28,075 nt of DNA from assembly GCA_044371405.1 (NCBI GenBank), contig JBILTS010000015.1:1-28075 (forward strand), read 5' to 3'. The stretch comes from RGEC01 sp044371405. GTDB taxonomy: Bacteria > Bacteroidota > Bacteroidia > NS11-12g > UBA955. The notes under the pieces were generated by a model that saw nothing but the letters and a program-made list of their open reading frames with translations, searched no databases and had not been told where the DNA came from. Position numbers and translations under genes: made by a program. This document shows positions 15,329 through 23,057 of the stretch, in pieces (position 1 is the stretch's first letter; each line of letters begins with the position of its first letter).

Positions 15329-15337
15329 CAGTCCGTT

Positions 15338-15979
15338 ATGACAAAAATCACCCGAGAAAAGATTCTTAATCGTTGTTTCGAAGCCATCTGTGAAGGTGGT
15401 TTTATCAACCTTCGCACCGACAAGGAAATCAAGCGCCTGCGCATAACAAAGGGAGCTTTTTACCATTATTTTCCAGGAAAACTCGATTTGGGGTATGCCG
15501 TAATAGATGAAATCATCTTGCCGATGTATACAGCAAGATGGTCTGCACTGGAGGAAAAAACCAAGGGTGTTTCTTTGGCGTTAAACGAGATTATAGAAAA
15601 TATCAAAACCAGCAGTACAGATTTATCGGTAAAGCGTGGCGATGTTTTGGCCAACCTGATGCTGGAAATGAGCAATGAAGACGAAACATTCAGGTTGAAA
15701 CTGGAGGAAGTGCTGGAAGCACAGGTAAAAATAATTCAGCGGGCCATTTTAACCGGTAAAGCAGCCGGAGAAATGAGGCCTCAGATTGATGCCCGCAGCA
15801 TGGCTTACAGTTTAATGGGTCAGTTGCACGGATGCTATGCCATAGCCAAAACAAGAAACAGCAGAGACGTATTTACCCTGATGATGAATGCCATGCAAAG
15901 ACAGCTGAAAGAAATGTTGTTTGTGAGTGCAGGTTCTGAACCAACAGGTGGTACAGCGTTTCAGCGCATGACTGCCTAA
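15338..15979 (+). CDS. TetR/AcrR-family transcriptional regulator
   Basis: A 213-residue repressor. Residues 1-50 are the TetR DNA-binding domain: ITREKILNRCFEAICEGGF, then the helix-turn-helix with the signature KGAFYHYFPGKLDLGYAVID. The remainder is the all-helical ligand and dimer domain, without recognisable ligand identity. The frame is open seven codons upstream, but the ATG at 15338 gives the usual start and lies 9 bases after an exact -7 element. The palindrome ATACCggttGGTAT overlaps that element, so autorepression is likely. No efflux or degradation gene is adjacent to suggest the inducer; the closest genes are two small ORFs and a cytochrome c peroxidase. Confidence 0.9.
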   Translation: MTKITREKILNRCFEAICEGGFINLRTDKEIKRLRITKGAFYHYFPGKLDLGYAVIDEIILPMYTARWSALEEKTKGVSLALNEIIENIKTSSTDLSVKRGDVLANLMLEMSNEDETFRLKLEEVLEAQVKIIQRAILTGKAAGEMRPQIDARSMAYSLMGQLHGCYAIAKTRNSRDVFTLMMNAMQRQLKEMLFVSAGSEPTGGTAFQRMTA

Positions 15980-16017
15980 ACCAAAAATAGGCAGGTTTAT
16001 TTAACTTTATTATTGGA

Positions 16018-16173
16018 TTAAACCCAGTCCATGGCCATTACCAACCCGCCAAAGAAGGTAGGCAAGCCGAGCCAAAAGCCCTCGGGGAGGAAAATGGTAA
16101 GAAGAATTAAGGCTACTGCAGATACAGCAGTAACTGCCCAATACAATCCGGTTTTGCGCTTTGCGTCTGTCAT
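16018..16173 (-). CDS. Small membrane protein, 51 residues
   Basis: The frame encodes 51 residues. A charged N-terminus (MTDAKRKTGLYW) is followed by two hydrophobic stretches, about residues 11-29 and 33-49, separated by a short PEGFW turn: a two-helix hairpin in the inner membrane. I do not recognise the family. Support for a real gene is the promoter: TTTG, 20 bases, TAACTTTG, exact in both boxes, ending 7 bases before the ATG, the same spacing as at miaB and other genes here. It is divergent from the 42-codon gene and converges with the TetR gene. Function unknown. Confidence 0.65.
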   Translation of the reverse strand: MTDAKRKTGLYWAVTAVSAVALILLTIFLPEGFWLGLPTFFGGLVMAMDWV

Positions 16174-16180
16174 AACAGGG

Positions 16181-16212
16181 CAAAGTTACATATTCAATTT
16201 CACAGTCACAAA
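16181..16212 (-). promoter_or_regulatory. Consensus Bacteroidota promoter of the 51-codon gene
   Basis: On the minus strand TTTG (16209-16212) and TAACTTTG (16181-16188) are separated by exactly 20 bases, matching the -33/-7 consensus fully. It drives the small membrane protein gene that starts 7 bases further on. Confidence 0.75.
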
Positions 16213-16340
16213 TGCTTAGATTCGCATCTGGATATTTATGCATCCATCCTGTGGAATGGTACTTTGGCGGCAAAAAGAAAAAATGTTGCAAAAAGTATAA
16301 AACAGGGAAGCGTTGCAAGGATTGCCCCAAGAAAAAGTAA
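16212..16340 (+). CDS. Small Cys/Lys-rich protein, 42 residues
   Basis: The ATG at 16212 opens 42 codons. The second half is very basic and Cys-rich: WYFGGKKKKCC, then KYKTGKRCKDCPKKK. The CC-x8-C-x2-C arrangement within a lysine-rich stretch resembles small uncharacterised proteins I have seen in Bacteroidota genomes, and could bind a metal ion and nucleic acid; that is inference. GTG at 16251 is another possible start, because the first residues look unremarkable. The start codon overlaps the -33 box of the divergent small membrane protein gene by one base. The cytochrome c peroxidase gene follows 55 bases later on the same strand. Confidence 0.5.
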   Translation: MLRFASGYLCIHPVEWYFGGKKKKCCKKYKTGKRCKDCPKKK

Positions 16341-16395
16341 CAAACTAATTAAACCTTGCCACGCTTTTAATATCTAATACCCAAACCCCACCGCT

Positions 16396-17583
16396 ATGAA
16401 ATCAAATAATTCTCTTTACCTGTTGCTACTGGGCGTTGTTGTGCTGGCAGGTTCGTGCAAAAAAAGCCCGGAAATTGATGGTGCTCCTTCATCCACCGCG
16501 ATTGAAACCACATTTAAGGGTAAAATAGACATTAAAAACCCGCTAAGCTATGCCGCCCAGTTCATCCCCGGATACATCACCAAAGACAATGGTATGTCAA
16601 ATCCTGTCAGTGATAAAGGGGCAACCTTAGGCAGGGTTTTGTTTTATGACAAACAACTTTCAGTAACAAACACGATTTCTTGTGGTAGCTGCCATCAGCA
16701 ACAATTTGCTTTTGGCGATACGGCCGTGGCCAGCACCGGGGTAAATGGAAAAACCGGCAGGCACAGCATGCGGCTCATCAATACCCGTTTTGGACAGGAG
16801 GTGAAATTCTTTTGGGACGAGCGGGCCGGTTCACTGGAGGAGCAGACTACTATGCCCATTCAGGACCACGCGGAAATGGGTTATAGCGGTCAAAACGGAG
16901 ACCCCGGCATTGCAGACCTGATTGCCAAAATGAAAGGCATTGGCTATTACCGCGAACTTTTTTCATGGGTTTATGGCAGCGAGGAAATTACCGAGCAAAA
17001 AATGAAGCTGGCACTGGCACAGTTTATTCGAAGTATCGTTTCTTTCGACAGTAAATACGACGCAGGTAGAAGTTTGGCACCCAACGATGCTGCACCTTTC
17101 CCCAATTTTACCGCCCAGGAGAACAATGGAAAAAATTTGTTTTTGGCACCACCCACATTTGATCCGATGGGTGTACGCACCGGTGGCGGTTTGGGTTGTG
17201 GGGGATGTCATCGTGCCCCTGAATTTGACATTGATCCTAATAGCAGAAGTAATGGTATCGGAGGCAGCCTCGCCGGAGGGCCTGATTTTACCAATACGCG
17301 CTCCCCATCTTTGAGAAACCTAACCAATCCTCAAGGTACCATCAACGGACCGATGATGCATACGGCTGTCATCAAAGATTTGCAGGCATCAATAGGTCAT
17401 TATGGTAATTTGGTGAATGCTGCCAATAACAATCCCAACCTGGATCCACGACTGAAGCCGGGGGGAAGGGGGCAGCAGCTCAACCTCAATGCAACCGAAG
17501 TGAATGCGGTAATTGCATTTCTGAAAACCCTTTCAGGCACGGATGTGTACACCAATGAAAAGTGGAGCAATCCGTTTTTATAA
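16396..17583 (+). CDS. Di-heme cytochrome c peroxidase (MauG/CcpA family), lipoprotein
   Basis: A 395-residue periplasmic enzyme that reduces hydrogen peroxide with electrons from a cytochrome or azurin-like donor. A signal with lipobox LAGSC places the lipid Cys at 21. Heme-binding motifs CGSCH (96-100) and CGGCH (268-272) lie in two cytochrome c domains, with LGRVLFYDKQLS before the first and FAFGDTAVASTGVNG after it, as in bacterial cytochrome c peroxidases. RSPSLRNLTNPQGTINGPMMHTAVIKDL (300-335, interrupted by small differences) matches the family second domain. It stands after the small Cys/Lys-rich gene and 173 bases before the VIT transporter. MauG-type modification of a partner protein is an alternative, but no partner is adjacent. 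Confidence 0.9.
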   Translation: MKSNNSLYLLLLGVVVLAGSCKKSPEIDGAPSSTAIETTFKGKIDIKNPLSYAAQFIPGYITKDNGMSNPVSDKGATLGRVLFYDKQLSVTNTISCGSCHQQQFAFGDTAVASTGVNGKTGRHSMRLINTRFGQEVKFFWDERAGSLEEQTTMPIQDHAEMGYSGQNGDPGIADLIAKMKGIGYYRELFSWVYGSEEITEQKMKLALAQFIRSIVSFDSKYDAGRSLAPNDAAPFPNFTAQENNGKNLFLAPPTFDPMGVRTGGGLGCGGCHRAPEFDIDPNSRSNGIGGSLAGGPDFTNTRSPSLRNLTNPQGTINGPMMHTAVIKDLQASIGHYGNLVNAANNNPNLDPRLKPGGRGQQLNLNATEVNAVIAFLKTLSGTDVYTNEKWSNPFL

Positions 17584-17756
17584 GGGGTACAATAATTTTT
17601 TGAAAATTACCCATCACGAGGCCACTGCTTAACCGATAATTTTTAAGCAACGCCAAGTTTTCATTTTCGAGGGCACTGTGAAAAGCGCAGGTTTATTTAC
17701 AAATTCTTTAATAAATTCGTTCAAGAGAAATTTAGCTTTTTTAATAGCATGATTTA

Positions 17757-18473
17757 ATGAATAAACATCAATCATTAACCATCGATAATTATTTGGCTCC
17801 ACATTACATTCACCGCAGCAACTGGCTGCGTGCAGCGGTTCTGGGTGCCAACGACGGCATCATTTCCATTTCCAGTCTGGCCATTGGTGTGGCTTCTGCC
17901 GGAACGGAAAGGGATCCCATTTTGCTCGCCACGGTGGCCGGTCTGGTGGCCGGTACTTTATCCATGGCAGCGGGTGAGTATGTATCTGTAAGTTCACAAA
18001 CTGATGTAGAGACGGCCGATATAGAAAGAGAAAAACAGGAACTGGAAGCGATGCCTGAGGAGGAAATGCAGATCTTGGCCCAGATTTACGAAAAGCGCGG
18101 CCTAAAAAAGGAAACAGCCCTGCAGGTGGCCAAAGAACTTACCGCTGCTGATGCGCTGGGTGCCCACATTCGTGATGAACTGGGATTAAACGAAGTGAGC
18201 CAGGCCAAGCCTATACAGGCGGCTTTGGCTTCCGGATTTGCCTTCACTGCTGGTGGCATTTTACCGCTGCTGGTAACCTTTCTGGCGCCCATAAAAGGCA
18301 TGGAATACTACCTTTATGGATTTACCATAGTTTCTCTGGTAGTGTTGGGTGCTGTTTCCGCAAAAACCGGTGGTTCGAGTGTAGGAAAAGCCATCGCCAG
18401 AATTGTGATCTGGGGAACCCTGGCCATGGGAATTTCCGGACTGGTGGGGTATTTGTTTGGGGTGAAGGTGTAA
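17757..18473 (+). CDS. VIT1/CCC1-family iron/manganese transporter
   Basis: A 238-residue inner-membrane protein. The first two membrane segments contain the family hallmarks LRAAVLGANDGIIS and LVAGTLSMAAGEYVSVSSQTD (residues about 25-85); the latter includes the acidic and Met residues of the metal path. A cytoplasmic helical, Glu-rich stretch (about 86-150: IEREKQELEAMPEEEM) corresponds to the metal-binding domain of VIT1, and three further hydrophobic segments follow. Members export Fe(II) or Mn(II) from the cytoplasm. Together with KatG and the cytochrome c peroxidase it fits metal and oxidative homeostasis, though there is no direct operon link. The 173-base upstream region shows only weak promoter-like matches. 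Confidence 0.88.
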   Translation: MNKHQSLTIDNYLAPHYIHRSNWLRAAVLGANDGIISISSLAIGVASAGTERDPILLATVAGLVAGTLSMAAGEYVSVSSQTDVETADIEREKQELEAMPEEEMQILAQIYEKRGLKKETALQVAKELTAADALGAHIRDELGLNEVSQAKPIQAALASGFAFTAGGILPLLVTFLAPIKGMEYYLYGFTIVSLVVLGAVSAKTGGSSVGKAIARIVIWGTLAMGISGLVGYLFGVKV

Positions 18474-18589
18474 GCTTTTTCAACGGGTTTATTAGACTTC
18501 ACCTATAAGGGAAATAACTGATGGATGATGAGTTGCACAAACTTTAAACCTTTACAGGCCAATTGCATCTAATTCAGTAACATTGTAAC

Positions 18590-19447
18590 ATGAAACAATT
18601 GACAATTGCTATATTTCTTCTGCTGGGCGTATTTGCTGCCTGCAAGAAAAAAACACCTACTACCGAATCCGGCATTAACGACAGCGCCTATCAAATAACC
18701 AAAACCATAGTAAGCGATAGTCTTTCTGTGGATGTGGTGATAGATAAGCCCAAGGGTACTTCCTTTGACGTGCTTATGGTGTTTCATGGCACCGTTACCT
18801 ACGACAGTTTGATATTGGATGCTGCCTATAATACCCTTGATGGTTTCAAACGCATACTGGACCGTAAAGACATGATGATCGTGAGTGTGGCCTATCCCGA
18901 AGAAAATTTGTTGATGGGCGACAATGTAAAACATGCAGAAGCCGCCTTGTTGTGGTTGAAAAATAAAGCTGCGGCCGAGTTGGGCATTCAGGTTAAAAAG
19001 ATTTTTCTGGCCGGACACTCGCAGGGTGGCTATGTGGTAACAAGATTAAATACCATGCAGCCCACCAATGGGGTGATTGCCAACGCTCCCGGTCCGCTGA
19101 ACCTGGTGTTTCGCTGCCAGCTGGAGGAAGATGGAAAAATTACCGGCAGCGGGGTTTGCAATTTGCTAAAAACCAAATACGGCACCACCACTATCAATCC
19201 TGCTGCCTACCAGGCACGTTCGCTGCTGAAATTCACTACGGGTTTTAAATCGGATATTTTGTTTGTGCAGGGTTTGGATGACAGTCCCATACAAATGAAT
19301 TCATGGCCTTTGTTCAAGCAAAAGGTAACAGAATGTATCGATTGCAAACAGGTAAAGGTGCACGAGGTAGCCGGTTTCGGGCACCAGTCGTTGTTTGAAA
19401 ATGCCGGTGCCAAGGCGGAGTTTAACAAGTTTATCGCGGAGCGGTAG
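18590..19447 (+). CDS. Alpha/beta-hydrolase lipoprotein
   Basis: A 285-residue exported protein. The signal ends in VFAAC with lipid Cys18. The alpha/beta-hydrolase core is seen in VLMVFHGTVTYD (61-72), the nucleophile elbow AGHSQGGYV with Ser144, an acid in VQGLDDSP near residue 227, and the catalytic His in GFGHQSLFE near residue 265. The arrangement is that of dienelactone-hydrolase or prolyl-oligopeptidase-like serine hydrolases; the substrate is not readable. A -7-like TAACATTG (one deviation) ends 4 bases before the start. Four further cysteines (for example in ECIDCKQ) may form disulfides. It is probably monocistronic, with a gap containing a possible mobile-element remnant after it. 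Confidence 0.8.
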   Translation: MKQLTIAIFLLLGVFAACKKKTPTTESGINDSAYQITKTIVSDSLSVDVVIDKPKGTSFDVLMVFHGTVTYDSLILDAAYNTLDGFKRILDRKDMMIVSVAYPEENLLMGDNVKHAEAALLWLKNKAAAELGIQVKKIFLAGHSQGGYVVTRLNTMQPTNGVIANAPGPLNLVFRCQLEEDGKITGSGVCNLLKTKYGTTTINPAAYQARSLLKFTTGFKSDILFVQGLDDSPIQMNSWPLFKQKVTECIDCKQVKVHEVAGFGHQSLFENAGAKAEFNKFIAER

Positions 19448-19484
19448 GGTTGATGGGTTAGGGGTATAATGGTTTATTTGTTTA

Positions 19485-19548
19485 ATAGTTTGTCCCGTCC
19501 TGAAAAAGGTTGACAGTTTTATTCAGCTTTAGCCATAAAACAAACTAT
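19485..19548. repeat. 64-base element with terminal inverted repeats (MITE-like or IS-end remnant)
   Basis: ATAGTTTG (19485-19492) and CAAACTAT (19541-19548) are exact inverted copies enclosing 48 bases, with a second nested pair GTTTTAT/ATAAAAC (19516-19522, 19535-19541). The left part, TGTCCCGTCCTGAAAAAGG, resembles insertion-sequence ends that I recall from Bacteroidota, but I cannot verify this. It lies between the hydrolase gene and the miaB stop. Confidence 0.4.
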
Positions 19549-19606
19549 ACACTGAAAACAATACGCTGTTCACAAGAACTGTCGACTGTAAACTTTCAAC
19601 TATAAA

Positions 19607-20998
19607 CTAAACAACCGCTTTTCCCCTCAATGTTGTTGTGCTTGCGCTTTCCACCAGTACTTTTACCAGATCTCCTTTTTTAAAGTGCTCTTTAGGAAAA
19701 ACGGTAACAACATTCTGGTCATTTCTGCCCATCCATTCTTCCTTGCTGCGCTTGCTTTCGGCCTCCACCAGCACCTCTACCACCTGCCCAATGTATTCCT
19801 GGTTTTTGGCTTTTGACACCTCATTTTGCAGCGCAATAATTTCTTGCAGGCGCCTTCCTTTTACTTCCTCCGGCACATCATCCGTCAGTTTTTTGGCGGC
19901 GGGGGTGCCGGGGCGTTCGCTGTATTTATACATGTAGCTGAAGTCGAAACGGGACCACTCCATCAAACTTAGGGTGTCGCGGTGTTCTTCTTCTGTTTCT
20001 GTACAAAATCCGGCAATGATATCGCATGAGATACCACAATCCGGCAAAATGGATCGTATCATGGATACTTTTTCCATGTACCATTCCCTGCTGTAATTTC
20101 GGTTCATCACCTCCAGTACACGTGTGTTTCCGCTCTGTGCCGGCAGGTGTATGTAGTTGCACACATTTTTATATTTGGCCATGGTGTGCACCACCTTTTC
20201 TGTGATATCGCGCGGATGACTGGTGCTGTATCGAATACGAAGTTCAGGAACGGCCAGTGCGGTCATTTCCAGCAAATCGGCAAAATCCACTGAACAGGCT
20301 TTTTCCTCATCAGTGAGGTTTTTGAATTCCTTTTTTGGTCCACCCCCAAACCAGAGGTAGCTATCTACGTTTTGACCCAGCAGGGTAATCTCCTTGTATC
20401 CTGCAGTGGCCAGCTCGCGGGCTTCCCTGATAATACTTTCAGGATCGCGGCTGCGTTCTCTGCCCCTGGTGAAAGGCACCACGCAAAAACTGCACATGTT
20501 ATCGCAGCCCCGCATGATGCTGATAAATGCAGTAACGCCGTTGCTATTCAGCCGCACGGGATTTAAATCGCCATACGTTTCTTCGCGGCTCAGCAGCACA
20601 TTGATGGCACGACCACCTTCATCAACTTCGGCCACCAGTTTCGGCAATTCCCGGTAGCTGTCGGGTCCTGCCACCACGTCTACCAGCTTTTCTTCTTCCA
20701 GTAATTTATCCTTCAGACGCTCGGCCATGCAGCCCAGCACCCCGATAATCAGATCGCGGTTTTGTTTTTTATTGGCCCTTAGGTGCTTCAGCCGTTCGCG
20801 GATGCGTTGTTCGGCATTGTCGCGAATGGCACAGGTATTTAGAAAAATTACATCAGCATCAAATTCATCTTGGGTGGTTGCAAAACCATGTTCGCCCATG
20901 ATGGAAGCAATGATTTCGCTGTCGCTGAAATTCATGGCACAGCCATAACTTTCAATGTAAAGTTTTCTTTCGGCGATTTGGACGGCAGTTTCAGTCAC
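19607..20998 (-). CDS. miaB: tRNA-2-methylthio-N6-dimethylallyladenosine synthase
   Basis: A 463-residue radical-SAM methylthiotransferase that modifies A37 of tRNAs reading U-initial codons. The N-terminal UPF0004 domain holds the second 4Fe-4S cluster ligands Cys20 (YGCAMN), Cys56 (NTCAIR) and Cys90 (LGCMAE). The radical-SAM cluster is C165-x3-C169-x2-C172 in RGCDNMCSFCVVPFTRGRE, and a C-terminal TRAM domain ends in STTTLRGKAVV. An insertion after NVDSYLWFGGG is, as far as I recall, usual in Bacteroidota members. The start is a GTG at 20998; an exact -7 element TAAATTTG ends 7 bases upstream, supporting it. All six cysteines are present. It stands alone, divergent from the DUF6029 gene. Confidence 0.97.
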   Translation of the reverse strand: MTETAVQIAERKLYIESYGCAMNFSDSEIIASIMGEHGFATTQDEFDADVIFLNTCAIRDNAEQRIRERLKHLRANKKQNRDLIIGVLGCMAERLKDKLLEEEKLVDVVAGPDSYRELPKLVAEVDEGGRAINVLLSREETYGDLNPVRLNSNGVTAFISIMRGCDNMCSFCVVPFTRGRERSRDPESIIREARELATAGYKEITLLGQNVDSYLWFGGGPKKEFKNLTDEEKACSVDFADLLEMTALAVPELRIRYSTSHPRDITEKVVHTMAKYKNVCNYIHLPAQSGNTRVLEVMNRNYSREWYMEKVSMIRSILPDCGISCDIIAGFCTETEEEHRDTLSLMEWSRFDFSYMYKYSERPGTPAAKKLTDDVPEEVKGRRLQEIIALQNEVSKAKNQEYIGQVVEVLVEAESKRSKEEWMGRNDQNVVTVFPKEHFKKGDLVKVLVESASTTTLRGKAVV

Positions 20999-21005
20999 TA
21001 ATTTG

Positions 21006-21013
21006 CAAATTTA
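21006..21013 (-). promoter_or_regulatory. -7 promoter element of miaB
   Basis: TAAATTTG on the minus strand is an exact TAnnTTTG match ending 7 bases before the GTG start of miaB. No clear -33 TTG was found at the right spacing. Confidence 0.5.
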
Positions 21014-21085
21014 GTGAATAGAAGGGTAGCTTGCTTGGTAAACTGTGTCTATTATTCCAACGATTTGTCTTAAACTTGCAGTGCT

Positions 21086-22756
21086 TTGAAAAGAGTATTG
21101 TATGGTTTCTTAATGTGTGCTCCTATATGGCTTTGGGCACAGGGTAATGATGATAAAGGACAATTCAGCGGCAATCTTTTGCTGAATTATCAAAAGTACC
21201 TTCGTGATGATAAGATTGGTGCCACTACCAAGGTTTATCTGGAAAACAGCTCCAGTGTGGATGCCTGGCTTTTTATGAACTACCGTATTAAAGGATATAG
21301 TTTTACCATTCGTTATGATGCTTTAAATAATTCGCCTCTATTAAATCCACAAGGATCCTACACCAATCATGGCATCGGTTTCTGGCAAGCATCAAAGCAA
21401 ATAGATAAGTTGACCATAACAGCCGGTTCATTTTATGATCAGCTGGGGTCAGGTATTTTATTTCGTGCCTATGAACAGCGTCAAATAGGTATTGACTATG
21501 CCCTTCAGGGCGTTAAACTTGAGTATGCCTTCAACGAAAACTGGAAACTGAAAGGATTTGGAGGTAACCAGAAAGGTTACCTTGAAAATCGTTTTGGCTA
21601 TAGCAAGCAGGTAGTAGCCGGAGCCAATCTGGAAGGCAACATCAACCTTGGAGCAGACTCGCGTTTTGGTACGCTGCAACTGGGCAGCAGTGCCCTAAAC
21701 CGCACCCTGGACCGCGGCACCATAGACGGTCTTGTAGCCGAAATAAACACCTACGATATCAGCAAACGCTTTATTCCCAAGTACAATGTGTACGGCTTCA
21801 ATGGTTATTTTACCTACAACCTCGGGAATCTGACCTGGAATGCCGAATTCAATTACAAAACCCCGGAAGCCATCAGGGATATGAGTAATAAGTTGGTTTC
21901 ATCCGATGGAAAGGTGATTTATACTTCGTTGAGTTGGGGTAAAAGCGGCATGAAGTGGGGCAAACAGCGGGCCAGTATTGGATTGAATCTGCAGGCCAGA
22001 CACGTAGATAAATTTCCCCTTAGGATTACCCCCAATGAGCAATTGCTGAATGGATTGATGTCTTACCTTCCATCCTTAACCCGACAAAATACCTACCGCT
22101 TGCTGGCCCGCTACAATGCGCCTGCGCAGGATATTGGGGAAAACGGTATTCAGGCAGAATTGGACATAAAACCCAGGAAGGGGACCCAGATAATGTTGAA
22201 TTGCAGCTATGTGCAATCGCTGAAAAGTAATGGAAAAGCCAACAAGGAAATTTTGCTTTTCAGAGAGTATTACGGTGAAATCATTCAGGCCCTTGGGAAA
22301 AAGGCCAAGCTGAAGCTGGGCATGCAAAGCATACAATACAACCAGGCGCGTTATGAGCTGGAAAGCGGTTATGATGATGTGTTTACCTTGACCCCCTTCG
22401 GTGAATTAACATTGAAGCTGCCAAAGCATCGCAGTTTACGCATAGAGGCACAGTATCTGCACACCGAAAAGGATCAGGGTTCTTTTGCCAACCTGCAGGC
22501 AGAGTTTTATCTGAATCCGGTATGGTATGTGGGTGCAGGTAATATGGTAAACATTGTTCCTCATCGCTATGACAACATGGTAATAGCAGACGAGGTGTTG
22601 CATTATCCCATGATATACATGGGCTATACCAAAGGCAACAGTGTTTACACTATAGGGTATTTAAAACAACAACAAGGGGTAAACTGTTCCGGCGGTATTT
22701 GTCGATTGGAGCCGGCTTTTAGCGGTGTTCGTTTTACCGTTAGTTCTAACTTCTGA
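21086..22756 (+). CDS. DUF6029 outer-membrane beta-barrel protein
   Basis: A 556-residue predicted outer-membrane protein with signal peptide MKRVLYGFLMCAPIWLWAQG. The whole mature part consists of alternating hydrophobic strands with frequent Tyr, Trp and Phe and strand-end asparagines, and it closes with FSGVRFTVSSNF, a terminal aromatic as in barrel proteins. I recognise it as the DUF6029 family of Bacteroidota; its function is unknown. The frame starts with TTG at 21086, which places the signal peptide correctly; the nearest upstream alternatives do not improve it. A -7-like TAAACTTG (one deviation) ends 7 bases before this TTG. It converges on the PspC gene with one base between the stops. 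Being a porin-like channel is only a structural guess. Confidence 0.75.
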   Translation: MKRVLYGFLMCAPIWLWAQGNDDKGQFSGNLLLNYQKYLRDDKIGATTKVYLENSSSVDAWLFMNYRIKGYSFTIRYDALNNSPLLNPQGSYTNHGIGFWQASKQIDKLTITAGSFYDQLGSGILFRAYEQRQIGIDYALQGVKLEYAFNENWKLKGFGGNQKGYLENRFGYSKQVVAGANLEGNINLGADSRFGTLQLGSSALNRTLDRGTIDGLVAEINTYDISKRFIPKYNVYGFNGYFTYNLGNLTWNAEFNYKTPEAIRDMSNKLVSSDGKVIYTSLSWGKSGMKWGKQRASIGLNLQARHVDKFPLRITPNEQLLNGLMSYLPSLTRQNTYRLLARYNAPAQDIGENGIQAELDIKPRKGTQIMLNCSYVQSLKSNGKANKEILLFREYYGEIIQALGKKAKLKLGMQSIQYNQARYELESGYDDVFTLTPFGELTLKLPKHRSLRIEAQYLHTEKDQGSFANLQAEFYLNPVWYVGAGNMVNIVPHRYDNMVIADEVLHYPMIYMGYTKGNSVYTIGYLKQQQGVNCSGGICRLEPAFSGVRFTVSSNF

Positions 22757-22757
22757 T

Positions 22758-22979
22758 TTAAATATCCCACACACGGGTACGGCCTTCCTGCTGATATTGA
22801 CGAATGTTGAGCCAGAAGGCGGCAATCAGATAGAAAATCACCGGAGATCCAAGGGTAAGACAAGAGGTATAAATAAAATAAAGCCGGATTCTGCCGGTGG
22901 ATATACCCAACTTATCTCCTAAGGTTTCACAAACCCCAAAAGCCCGTTTTTCTATGGCATATTTTATCCATTGCATCAT
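22758..22979 (-). CDS. PspC-domain membrane protein
   Basis: A 73-residue protein consisting of a single PspC domain: FGVCETLGDKLGISTGRIRLYFI (residues 14-36, with one membrane-proximal helix) and a hydrophobic segment LGSPVIFYLIAAFWLNI at about 43-59. PspC domains take part in envelope-stress responses in enterobacteria; stand-alone short versions like this are common in Bacteroidota with unknown role. Two ATGs (22979 and 22976) begin the frame. An exact -7 element TATTTTTG (22981-22988), with a TTTG 22 bases further upstream, would start transcription at about these codons, so the second Met may be the true start and the mRNA leaderless. Confidence 0.82.
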   Translation of the reverse strand: MMQWIKYAIEKRAFGVCETLGDKLGISTGRIRLYFIYTSCLTLGSPVIFYLIAAFWLNIRQYQQEGRTRVWDI

Positions 22980-22980
22980 T

Positions 22981-23014
22981 CAAAAATAGTAAAAATGTGT
23001 TAATTACAGCCAAA
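22981..23014 (-). promoter_or_regulatory. Promoter of the PspC-domain gene
   Basis: TTTG (23011-23014) and TATTTTTG (22981-22988) are separated by 22 bases on the minus strand, a slightly long version of the Bacteroidota promoter. The -7 element ends one base before the first ATG and 4 before the second. Confidence 0.5.
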
Positions 23015-23057
23015 AATCAGCTGTTTTAAATTTCAGTAATTAAAACGAAGGTTTCAT

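Noticed and set aside
16010..16330. 106-codon minus-strand frame in the 16 kb intergenic region
   Set aside because: It overlaps the 51-codon frame in another register, starts without a promoter, and has no coherent hydrophobic or domain pattern; the shorter frame has an exact promoter.
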